A stretch of DNA of 33,026 bases, taken from the NCBI GenBank assembly GCA_947447825.1, contig CANFLL010000048.1, positions 1 to 33,026 of the forward strand, read 5' to 3'. The stretch's first letter is position 1. Each line of letters begins with the position of its first letter. Both the position numbers and the translations under genes were made by a program. This document shows, piece after piece, positions 17,599-25,573 of the stretch. This stretch comes from Chitinophagaceae bacterium (GTDB lineage: Bacteria; Bacteroidota; Bacteroidia; Chitinophagales; Chitinophagaceae). Below the pieces are notes generated by a model. It saw only the letters and a list, made by a program, of their open reading frames with translations. It had not been told where the DNA came from and did no database searches.

Positions 17599-19287
17599 TC
17601 AATAATCAACTGCCACACTAAAGCGTGCATCAGAAATGCCCAGCGCGCTTGCCGAAGCAGAATTTAACCTCAATAGCAACCCTGCATCTTCCTTAATGTT
17701 TGGTAATGGTCCCATCACCTTCGCACAGATACTTTTGTTATTAGCCGTAATCCTTACTATGGACCCTTGATTTACATCGTTTATTAGCACATAATATTTT
17801 TTGTCATTCCAACCACTGTTCGATTTAAAGGCCGCAGCATCGCCGGAAACAGTGTTTTTATTAATGTTTTTTCTATTAAAATAACCAGCATAAAAACCCT
17901 CCTCATCTGCATACTTTGCATATTTAGGAATTGGTTTTGGATCTAGATTGATGGTATTTTCTTTTCCCTCTGCAACTTTAGCAATAAGGCTATCTTTTGT
18001 AATAAAAGGCTTATTCGCTTTTACTGCAACCACAGAATCAAGTTTTGCTGTTTTAAAGGTATCCTTTGCAAATACAGTGTTTGATGAATCAATGTTAGGT
18101 TTAAAAACACCAGTAGTATCTACTACTTCAACAGGTTCATTATGCTGAGTCGTATCCCTTGCAACAAAGTGTGGTAAACTTTTTTTCTGCTGAATGCTAG
18201 GAATTGGCTTAACAACTTGATTGGTATCTTTTTGCGGAACAAGTACTTTTTGTGTGGTAATCTCCTGACCCACAGTAATGATTTGACCTGGTTGAACTTT
18301 GTCATCACTCATTCCATTCCATTGCATCAATTGTGCTTCGGTAGTTTTAAATGTCTTGCTTATCCTGTAAAGATTATCTCCTTTTGTCACCGTATATTTA
18401 ACCGGCAAAGCTGTTTTCACAACACTTAACACAGGTGCAACCATTGCTTTAGGCTTAACAGAATTAATGGGCTTTAATGGAATACTAAGTTTTTCATCTA
18501 TTGTTGTAGTTGTTGCTATCGCTGTCTTATTATTTTCACCATCTGGAATTTTAATTGATTCTCCCACTTTCAGCACACTCTTTCCGTTCATGCCATTCAA
18601 ACGCATGATGTCGCCAACATTGGTTCTGTTTGCTTTGGCAATGGCGGATAATGTTTCCCCTTCTTTTATTACATGCAATAAATTATTACTTTCTGGCTTA
18701 ACCTCTGAAACAGCAACGGGCGAAGTGGGAATCTTTTTTTCTTGTGTCGGAACAATCGAACTAGGCAATTTTGTTTGTGGAGTTAGCGTTGCAGCATTTT
18801 TATTCGAAACTTCTGGTAATTTAATGCCTACTCCTGCTTTCAAAACACTTTTCCCATTCATGCCGTTCAGTCGCATGATGTCTCCCACGGTTGTATTGTT
18901 TGCTTTTGCAATGCTCGAAAGTGTTTCTCCTTCTTTTATAACATACAAAGACTCGGCATTTTGTTCAGTAGTAGCAACAACTTCTGCAGCCGGTTGATTA
19001 ACTGTAGCATTAATTGCAGTAGCTGCTTTTGGTGTGTTCTTTACTTCAGATTTCGCCATTGGCAATTTGATACTTTTGCCAACCCTCAAAAGGCTTTTTG
19101 GCGTAATGTTATTTAGCTGCATAATTACAGCCACAGTGGTATGATTCTGTTTGGCAATTCTTTCAACAGTTTCTCCAGCTTTAATGGAGTGAAGAAAATA
19201 TTCTTCTTCCTGAGCCTTCAAACAATTCGTAAAAAACAAAAAGCTCAGTGGCAACACTAAAGCTTTGATAGTATATGATTTAACCAT
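17599..19287 (-). CDS. Secreted protein with four LysM domains and an RlpA-like C-terminus
   Basis: 562 residues. Signal peptide about 1-25 (ending CLKAQ; the Cys22 context is not a clear lipobox). Four LysM peptidoglycan-binding domains lie near 32-76, 115-158, 205-248 and 297-340, joined by Thr/Pro/Lys-rich linkers. A long disordered linker (340-460) leads to a double-psi beta-barrel-like C-terminus (about 464-562) with GFYAGYFN and VRITANNKSICAKVMGPLP, resembling RlpA-type proteins. LysM 2 and 3 are almost identical (VGDIMRLNGMNGKSVLK in both), a recent internal duplication. Likely a cell-wall-binding protein of the periplasm or envelope. It begins 22 nt after the methyltransferase gene and is probably co-transcribed with it. 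Confidence 0.85.
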   Translation of the reverse strand: MVKSYTIKALVLPLSFLFFTNCLKAQEEEYFLHSIKAGETVERIAKQNHTTVAVIMQLNNITPKSLLRVGKSIKLPMAKSEVKNTPKAATAINATVNQPAAEVVATTEQNAESLYVIKEGETLSSIAKANNTTVGDIMRLNGMNGKSVLKAGVGIKLPEVSNKNAATLTPQTKLPSSIVPTQEKKIPTSPVAVSEVKPESNNLLHVIKEGETLSAIAKANRTNVGDIMRLNGMNGKSVLKVGESIKIPDGENNKTAIATTTTIDEKLSIPLKPINSVKPKAMVAPVLSVVKTALPVKYTVTKGDNLYRISKTFKTTEAQLMQWNGMSDDKVQPGQIITVGQEITTQKVLVPQKDTNQVVKPIPSIQQKKSLPHFVARDTTQHNEPVEVVDTTGVFKPNIDSSNTVFAKDTFKTAKLDSVVAVKANKPFITKDSLIAKVAEGKENTINLDPKPIPKYAKYADEEGFYAGYFNRKNINKNTVSGDAAAFKSNSGWNDKKYYVLINDVNQGSIVRITANNKSICAKVMGPLPNIKEDAGLLLRLNSASASALGISDARFSVAVDY

Positions 19288-19309
19288 TTTATTCTATTTA
19301 ATAGTAAAA

Positions 19310-20653
19310 TTAATCTTTTAGTATTCTCCATGCTTGTGGATAATAATTATTCATTCGATTGGGTAAAACTTTTGCCCATCCTAATGGCAATTCACAGTGT
19401 TTTACTAAGTTCCATCCCAAAGCCGATTCCACAAACAAGTCTTGCCTTCTTAAATATTGCAATGCTTGTTTTTTATCAAGTTCAAGCGAACCAAAGCCAT
19501 TAATTGGCAGGTGACTCATGGCCAATTCGTGGTGAGGAATGATGTCTTTTCCCTTTATTGTGCCAATTTCTATCCCTGCTTTTTTAATGTATAAATGTTT
19601 TGCTAATACTTGTAAGGAAGGCAACCATCCCACTTCGATTGTTTTGATGGCATCTGACTGTTTAAAGAAGGTGTACTTATCTGACAGAGGAATAAATGTA
19701 GCTATAGTTTCCAATTCTGTTTTATTTAAGGTGGCGAGTTTTTGCGCTGAATAATACCCATCCATTCCACCTTTTTTTTTTGTAAAGGCCGCAATAAAAA
19801 AACCTTCTCCTTTAGTTAAATAAGGATAAAATCTATACCCAAAAGCAGCATGATTGTCTGATTGTGTACAAACTACACCCCACTTGTCTGGCACATTAAG
19901 TTGCAAACTCTCCAGTTCATTTGTTGTCATTAATTTGTCCAATACATCTTCGTCTTCCAGTTTGCTATAACTACAAGTGCTATAAATTAATAAACCACCT
20001 TGTTTAAGACATGGTAAAATATCATTTACAATTCTTTCTTGGCGTTGGCTACACAGCTTCACATTGTTTTCACTCCATTCATCAATGGCGTCATTATCTT
20101 TTCTAAACAATCCACTTCCACTGCAAGGAGCATCTATCACAATTACATCAAAAAAGTTTGTCAGGACACTAAAATGTGATGGGTCATTATTCGTTACCAC
20201 TACGTTTGCGCTTCCCCATTTCGTTATATTTTCTACCAAAATGCTCGCACGGGCTTTTATTACTTCATTGCTTACCACCATTCCATCGGTAAAATAGCTT
20301 GCCAATAAAGTACTCTTGCCGCCAGGTGCTGCACATAAATCCAACACTTTTAGTCCTGTTGTTTTATTACCAATTGATTGTTTAAGCACTTCCCATAAAA
20401 ACATACTACTTGCTTCTTGCACGTAATAACAGCCAGCATGAAACAGAGGGTCAAGTGTAAAAGAGGGTCTTTCGGTAAGATAATAGCCATCATCGCACCA
20501 TGGAACTGGATTTTCAGTAGCTCTATCTACTTTCTTAGCAGGATTTAAACGTATTGATGTAACTAGCTGGCCAGCATTATGCACGGCTTCGAAAGCGGCT
20601 TTATCAAACCCTTTTATTCCTTTAAGCGACTCAATGAGTAGAGGTGGTAACAC
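19310..20653 (-). CDS. rsmF: RsmF-like 16S rRNA cytosine-C5 methyltransferase
   Basis: About 447 residues from GTG 20653. A short N-terminal RNA-binding region (ending SIRLNPAKK) precedes a SAM-binding core: LDLCAAPGGKSTLLAS, DVIVIDAPCSGSGLFRKD and YSTCSYSKLEDEDV. The two cysteines in APCSG and STCS are the catalytic pair of the NOL1/NOP2/Sun family. The C-terminus (ALGWNLVKHCELPLGWAKV, then MNNYYPQAWR) matches the RsmF/YebU PUA-like domain rather than RsmB. An upstream ATG at 20800 would add 49 residues that do not look like the family, whose members usually start just before the LPPLLIESL-type segment, so I prefer the GTG. The substrate cytosine cannot be read from sequence. Confidence 0.88.
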   Translation of the reverse strand: MLPPLLIESLKGIKGFDKAAFEAVHNAGQLVTSIRLNPAKKVDRATENPVPWCDDGYYLTERPSFTLDPLFHAGCYYVQEASSMFLWEVLKQSIGNKTTGLKVLDLCAAPGGKSTLLASYFTDGMVVSNEVIKARASILVENITKWGSANVVVTNNDPSHFSVLTNFFDVIVIDAPCSGSGLFRKDNDAIDEWSENNVKLCSQRQERIVNDILPCLKQGGLLIYSTCSYSKLEDEDVLDKLMTTNELESLQLNVPDKWGVVCTQSDNHAAFGYRFYPYLTKGEGFFIAAFTKKKGGMDGYYSAQKLATLNKTELETIATFIPLSDKYTFFKQSDAIKTIEVGWLPSLQVLAKHLYIKKAGIEIGTIKGKDIIPHHELAMSHLPINGFGSLELDKKQALQYLRRQDLFVESALGWNLVKHCELPLGWAKVLPNRMNNYYPQAWRILKD

Positions 20654-20851
20654 GAGGCGAAGATAAGTGTTGCGAACATCTGAATATCCCCTGTTTGATA
20701 ACAAGCTAATTTCTTGCGGGAAAAAGTGATTACTTCCAACATGAAAGATAATGAATTCTTTTACTCTACTTTTTAAAGTATATTCAGAAAGGCGTTCCAT
20801 GAACTACTAAATAGTATTTTGATACGACCTTTTTATTCTTGAGTGCCTGAG

Positions 20852-20915
20852 TTAAAATAAACGTCACTTTTCTTTTAACTATTCAGCTAACGAATAGCAG
20901 TGTCGTTTATTTTAA
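20852..20915. repeat. Inverted repeat, 16 of 17 bp paired
   Basis: Arms at 20852-20868 (starting TTAAAATAAACG) and 20899-20915 (ending CGTTTATTTTAA) pair with one mismatch around a 30-nt loop. It is upstream of the methyltransferase gene. It could be a dispersed palindrome or a cruciform; no T-tract supports a terminator. Confidence 0.65.
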
Positions 20916-21087
20916 GGCTACTGCTTAACAGAATAAAATCCTTGTGTTATTTGTAAAATTCCGAGTTTATTATATGGCAAAATAAGCCCTAAGAGTAACC
21001 ATAATTATCAAATTTGAGTGTGAAAAAGAGGGGTTTTGTTTAATTAAAGGGATGAAATAGCCAAGATAGCTTCATTAAACGTATTAA

Positions 21088-21308
21088 AGTGCCTCCAAGG
21101 AAACATTTGAGGAGTCCAACGAAACTGTTGAGGAGTTCCAAGATTTACCCGAGGAACTCCCCGACAAAGTTTAGGAGCTCCTCAACAATGTTTTGGTACT
21201 CCCAGTAAAGTTCTTGGAGTACCAAGAATTTGTTTAGGAGTTCCTCGAGATGTTCGAGGAACTCCTCGAAAGTTTCCTTGGCATCCTAAACATATTCGTT
21301 GGGGACAA
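21088..21308. repeat. 21-bp tandem array with GGAGTTCC/GGAACTCC quasi-palindrome cores
   Basis: Ten units start at 21088, 21109, 21130, 21151, 21172, 21193, 21214, 21235, 21256 and 21277, exactly 21 bp apart, with a weak eleventh at 21298. Each clear unit has a 10-nt core such as GAGGAGTTCC, GAGGAACTCC, TAGGAGCTCC, TTGGTACTCC or TTGGAGTACC followed by an 11-nt variable spacer. Cores appear in both orientations, and GGAGCTCC is a perfect palindrome. Part of the minus strand stays open (21182-21391, heptapeptide repeat of GVPR/GTPK type) because 21 is a multiple of three, but no start, motif or neighbour supports a gene. Confidence 0.88.
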
Positions 21309-22128
21309 TAAAAACTTGCATCACGAAAATAAGTATGGCCAGCTAAAGGAAGAAAAGTTGTTGGATGAGTTTGAGGATTATTGGTTGCCACTGGAGGTTA
21401 TCAGACAGTAGTCCCCAATAAAATGTGTAGCACTTACAAATTTTTAACGGATTATTGTTTACTTCCTAATTGAAGTTGTAAACAATAAGATAAGTGGATA
21501 CAGAATGAAAATGTATTGAAAATATTAAGTTAAATAGCTTGAATTTGGAGATAGGTATCTCTATATTTGTATAGACGCAACTGTAATGTGGCTGTATCAA
21601 GTGTAGAATTTTATCCAAGTGAAGATGAAATCAACGTAAAAAAAGACGTTATAAAGTTGGATTAAAACCTCTTGAGTAATATGCAAGAGATTTTGGATTT
21701 AATAGGTGCTTCCAGTTAAATATGTAACAAAACCAAAAGACTTATTTCTAAAATAATTGTAGAAAATAAGTAGATAATGGAACAATAAACATAGAAATCA
21801 GCAGAGGGAATATAATTCAGGATGAGGAAGTAATTGTAAAATTAGTACATTGAATAAGCAATGAAGATAGACTCTAGCTTAGGCTAGCTGCCGCCAATAT
21901 CTAGGTTTTGGTTGCGCCCTAAGGGCAAGTAATTAAAAACCTAGTTGTCATGTATTAGCAAATTATGTAGCTCTTATTTGGCAAGCAGTCAATAGAATCT
22001 TTTATGAGGTAGTATTTTTGATTTGTATAAAACAGAAAGCTAGTGTCAAAAAAAATGCATAGTTATGATAGTGCATAACAGTTGTTTATTAATGCCACAC
22101 TAGTTTGCGTGCCTAACATTTTGTTTTT
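21309..22128. other. Intergenic stretch, no supported gene
   Basis: Stops are frequent in all frames and no protein family could be recognised. It holds the nested hairpin described separately. A TATTTTTG box at 22013-22020, 108 nt before the lyase gene, matches TAnnTTTG but lacks a well-spaced TTG, so it is only a weak promoter candidate for that gene. Confidence 0.5.
21901..21944. repeat. Nested hairpin
   Basis: Outer arms CTAGGTTTT (21901-21909) and AAAACCTAG (21936-21944) are exact complements. Inside them GCCCT-A-AGGGC (21916-21926) forms a second palindrome. The surrounding sequence is AT-rich, so the GC-rich centre stands out. It may be a dispersed element or a structured RNA; no partner copy is present in the window. 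Confidence 0.5.
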
Positions 22129-24618
22129 ATGAAAAATAGCTACACTTCGATACTGTTCTTAATTCTTTCTCTCTTTTTTTCAATTGGTTCTTATGCAAAT
22201 GTTCCAGGTGGGGGCAGTGGAGCGGGGCCCGATGTAACAGTTACGTCCACATCAACTACCATTACTTTAAAAAATGGTATAGTCTCTGTTACAATCAACA
22301 AGGCATCTGCAATGGTTACCAACTACACCTTCAATAATACCAATCTGCTAGCTGGAGGATATAGAGGTGGCCAATTATATTGGTCGTCAATGAGTCCTGG
22401 TGGTGGCGTATGTGAGTTAACAGCAGATCCTTCTACAAATGGAGGTAATTATGCTGAAGTGAGGTTTCGTAAAATATGGAAAGGAGATTCTTTGTCAGTA
22501 CCGCTTGACTTGGATGTCTATTATTCATTGCCTAGGGGAACACAAGGCTTATATGCTACAGCCATATTGACACACCAAAATAATTATCCAAGTGCCAATA
22601 CTGGAGAGTGGAGAATGGCAGGCTATGTGGGTGCAACTTTTAACTGGTTGAGTGTAGATTCTTTGCGCAACAAACAAATTCCTTACTATAATGGTGGAGA
22701 TTCTTCAACTTCGGTTCCTTGGGGAGGTGCACCAAAGGAAGTTACCCGTTGGTTATCTGGAATCTATGCTAACAAATATGAATGCAAATATGATTACAGT
22801 GCCGATTTTGGAACAACTGATGTTTGGGGTTGGAGTAGTACAACCAAAAATTTGGGTATTTGGATTACTGCACCAAGTAAAGAATATTATAATGGTGGTC
22901 CAATGAAGCGCGAACTGACTTGCCACGTTGGACCTACAATTTTAAATATGTTGAATGGCGGACATTATGGTATGGGAGATTCTTATGTAGGGGATAGTGG
23001 CGTGTATTCTCAAAAAGTGTATGGTCCATTTTTAATTTATTGCAACAGTGTTCCTGCTGGCACCCCTCAAGCTTGGAAGGCTTTATGGGAGGATGCAAAA
23101 GCACAAGCAAAAGCAGAACAAAATGCTTGGCCATTTACTTGGTTTACAAATCCAGCATACAAGCACGACTCAAGTCGTGGTGTTGTTAAGGGGCATTTGG
23201 TTATTAATGACACTAACCCTAACATTTCAGCAGCAAATAACTGGGTAGGATTATCTCGTTCGCAAACTGGAGTGCCAGTTAAAGAATTTCAGCTATTTGG
23301 AACACCCTACGAATTTTGGGCAAAAACGGATAGTGCTGGGTATTTTATTATACCTCATGTGATAGCAGATTCAGGTTACAATTTCTATGCTTTTGGACCT
23401 GGTTGTGCAGGGCAGTTAACAAAGGCAAGTTTTGTTAAAATGAATGCTGGGGACACCTTAAATCTGGGCGATGTTATTTGGACTCCCGACAGAATTGCAC
23501 CTACAGTATGGGAAATTGGAATTCCAGACAGAAATGCAACAGAGTTCTTTCATGGCAATGATTGGTTTACAAGTAACACTTATCCAGATTCTAACTGGGC
23601 AATTTTTATGAATTATCCTCGCGAATTTCCGAATGATGTAAATTATACCATTGGAAGCAGTAACTGGACTAAAGATTGGAACTTTGTGCAGAATTATGAT
23701 AATAGATATTATAAAACAGCTCCAGTTTGGAAAGTAAATTTCAACCTTACAAATGCACCAACTGGTAGCAACGCATCTTTGTATGTTGCTGTGGCAGCGG
23801 CAAATAGTGCAGGGTTTATTGTTTTCGTTAATGGCAATAGAATTACTAAAGCTACTACAGGTACCTACTTTCCTAATTATTCGGATGCTATGATTCGTAA
23901 AGGTATTCATGGCGCATTTGGAGATGTACGGCTAACATTTCCTGCCAAATATTTAAAAGCTGGAAATAATCAGATAACACTTTCCTTACGCATTACTGGT
24001 GGAGGCACTGATGGAGATATAATGTACGACTATTTGCGTTTGGAAGCATCAGGTACAAGTATAAGTAATCCACTTCCAATCAAGTTTCTACCGTTGTCTG
24101 TAAATAAAGAAAACACATTTGCGGTATTACATTGGGCAACTGTTGCAGAACAAAACAATGATCATTTTGAAGTGGAACGTTCTGCAAATGGGAGCGTTTT
24201 TTCAAACGTAAATAGTATTATGGCCAAAGGAAATAGTACAACACTGACTGAATATAGTTTCACAGATATTCAACCTTTAGTTGGTACTAGCTATTATCGT
24301 ATTAAACAAGTTGATAAGGATGGAAAGTTTGCTTATGGCAATGTAGTCACCTTAAATACAACAAATAGCAATTCATTAAAATTATATCCTAATCCTGCTA
24401 AAGGAAATGTAACACTTAGCTTTTCTGCAAAACAAGCTGGGATTTTAATGGCAAACATAATTGATGCAAATGGTATTGTCGTTAAAGAGATTAAGATAAA
24501 TGCAGTTGTTGGTCTGAACAATAATCAGATTGATGTTTGTGGTTTAAATTCAGGTAGCTATACAATAGTTTTACGGAACAAATTGCAAAGCATAACTAGT
24601 AAGTTTGTGAAATTGTAA
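22129..24618 (+). CDS. Secreted rhamnogalacturonan lyase-like protein (PL4 type) with T9SS domain
   Basis: 829 residues. Signal peptide 1-24. Residues about 35-345 resemble the beta-sandwich catalytic domain of family 4 polysaccharide lyases; Lys220 in YECKYDYS and His279 in NGGHYGMGDS are candidate catalytic residues by analogy with characterised rhamnogalacturonan lyases. A fibronectin-like domain (about 355-455) and a carbohydrate-binding jelly roll starting at PDRNATEFFHGNDW (about 463-650) complete the three-domain PL4 layout. A further fibronectin-like module (655-740) and a T9SS sorting domain (746-829, LKLYPNPAKGN) follow. It would cleave the rhamnogalacturonan I backbone of pectin outside the cell. 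No SusC/SusD pair or other carbohydrate genes are nearby. Confidence 0.85.
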   Translation: MKNSYTSILFLILSLFFSIGSYANVPGGGSGAGPDVTVTSTSTTITLKNGIVSVTINKASAMVTNYTFNNTNLLAGGYRGGQLYWSSMSPGGGVCELTADPSTNGGNYAEVRFRKIWKGDSLSVPLDLDVYYSLPRGTQGLYATAILTHQNNYPSANTGEWRMAGYVGATFNWLSVDSLRNKQIPYYNGGDSSTSVPWGGAPKEVTRWLSGIYANKYECKYDYSADFGTTDVWGWSSTTKNLGIWITAPSKEYYNGGPMKRELTCHVGPTILNMLNGGHYGMGDSYVGDSGVYSQKVYGPFLIYCNSVPAGTPQAWKALWEDAKAQAKAEQNAWPFTWFTNPAYKHDSSRGVVKGHLVINDTNPNISAANNWVGLSRSQTGVPVKEFQLFGTPYEFWAKTDSAGYFIIPHVIADSGYNFYAFGPGCAGQLTKASFVKMNAGDTLNLGDVIWTPDRIAPTVWEIGIPDRNATEFFHGNDWFTSNTYPDSNWAIFMNYPREFPNDVNYTIGSSNWTKDWNFVQNYDNRYYKTAPVWKVNFNLTNAPTGSNASLYVAVAAANSAGFIVFVNGNRITKATTGTYFPNYSDAMIRKGIHGAFGDVRLTFPAKYLKAGNNQITLSLRITGGGTDGDIMYDYLRLEASGTSISNPLPIKFLPLSVNKENTFAVLHWATVAEQNNDHFEVERSANGSVFSNVNSIMAKGNSTTLTEYSFTDIQPLVGTSYYRIKQVDKDGKFAYGNVVTLNTTNSNSLKLYPNPAKGNVTLSFSAKQAGILMANIIDANGIVVKEIKINAVVGLNNNQIDVCGLNSGSYTIVLRNKLQSITSKFVKL

Positions 24619-24639
24619 GGAAGAATTTATTGTTGAAAT

Positions 24640-24679
24640 AAAAAGGGATGCTTCATCATTAACGAAACATCCCTTTTTT
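24640..24679. terminator. Bidirectional terminator between convergent genes
   Basis: AAAAAGGGATG (24640-24650) pairs with CATCCCTTTTT (24668-24678) over 11 bp, with A- and T-tracts on either side. It lies 22 nt after the lyase and 8 nt from the end of pflA, so it can serve both strands. Confidence 0.85.
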
Positions 24680-24686
24680 ATATATC

Positions 24687-25478
24687 CTAGTTCACCGTTA
24701 CTTCCTTAAAATATTTTTTGAAAATAGCCTCTGTTTGATTAATTATTTCTCTTGAAGGTGAAGGCACAACTTTTAGTAGGTATTCCATCTTCAATGCTTC
24801 CCATTTGTGTACACCCAATAAATGATAGGGCTGTATTTCTATTTTTTCAATGGTTTTATAATGTTTAAAATGCTTGCCCAATTCGTGTAAGTATGCTTCT
24901 TGGTCACTCCAACCTGGCACCAAAACATACCTCAACCACATTGGCTTTCCGGTGCTTTCTCTGTATTCCGCAACTTTAAGTACACTGCTGTTAGATACAC
25001 CCGTAAGTTTATGATGCCAATCATCGTTGATATGTTTTATATCCAATAGTAGCAAATCAGTCTCTTCTAACAATGCCTCCACTTCATGGTTTAATAGCCT
25101 TCCATTGGAGTCTAAAGCTGTATTTATGCCTTCCTCGTGTAGTCTCTTAAATAATGTTAATAGCTTGTTTCTTTGCAATGTTGGTTCTCCGCCGGAAATT
25201 GTTACTCCACCGTTTTCTCCGAAATAGGGTTTTTGATGGATTGCGAGTTGAACTATTTCCTCTATCGATTTGAATGTGCCACCATAAATATCCCATGTAT
25301 CTGGATTAGCACAGTATAAACAACGAAATTGACAACCTTGTGCAAAAACAACCATCCTAATGCCAGGGCCATCGTGTGTGCCAAAAGTTTCTATTGAATG
25401 TATCCTCAAACAATCGGGGCGGTCTTCATGAGTTAAACTTATTTCTTGTGGCAAAAGCCATCCTTCAGGTATCTTCAT
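24687..25478 (-). CDS. pflA: Pyruvate formate-lyase activating enzyme
   Basis: 263 residues, radical SAM enzyme. The cluster motif is Cys49-x3-Cys53-x2-Cys56 in QGCQFRCLYCANPDTW, preceded by FGTHDGPGIRMVVF, the family hallmark. GGVTISGGEPTLQ is the SAM-binding GGEP motif. It installs the glycyl radical on PflB using S-adenosylmethionine. It is the last gene of focA-pflB-pflA, 95 nt after pflB, with a hairpin in that gap. Full length for the family. Confidence 0.96.
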   Translation of the reverse strand: MKIPEGWLLPQEISLTHEDRPDCLRIHSIETFGTHDGPGIRMVVFAQGCQFRCLYCANPDTWDIYGGTFKSIEEIVQLAIHQKPYFGENGGVTISGGEPTLQRNKLLTLFKRLHEEGINTALDSNGRLLNHEVEALLEETDLLLLDIKHINDDWHHKLTGVSNSSVLKVAEYRESTGKPMWLRYVLVPGWSDQEAYLHELGKHFKHYKTIEKIEIQPYHLLGVHKWEALKMEYLLKVVPSPSREIINQTEAIFKKYFKEVTVN

Positions 25479-25514
25479 ATTTTAATAAACTATTTCATTC
25501 AAAAATAGGAAAAG

Positions 25515-25540
25515 AAAAGGGACTTGGAAAAGCCCCTTTT
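25515..25540 (-). terminator. Hairpin with U-tract between pflB and pflA
   Basis: On the transcribed minus strand AAAAGGGGCTT and AAGTCCCTTTT pair over 11 bp with one mismatch around a 4-nt loop and run into UUCUUUUCC. It looks like an intrinsic terminator inside the operon. Partial read-through would keep the activase well below PflB; alternatively it protects the focA-pflB message. Confidence 0.65.
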
Positions 25541-25573
25541 TAATATAACAACCTTATGACAAAACAGCTAACG

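Noticed and set aside
21182-21391. 69-codon minus-strand frame with GVPR/GTPK heptad repeats
   Set aside because: It covers only part of the 21-bp array and runs out of it. The periodic peptide is explained by the DNA period.
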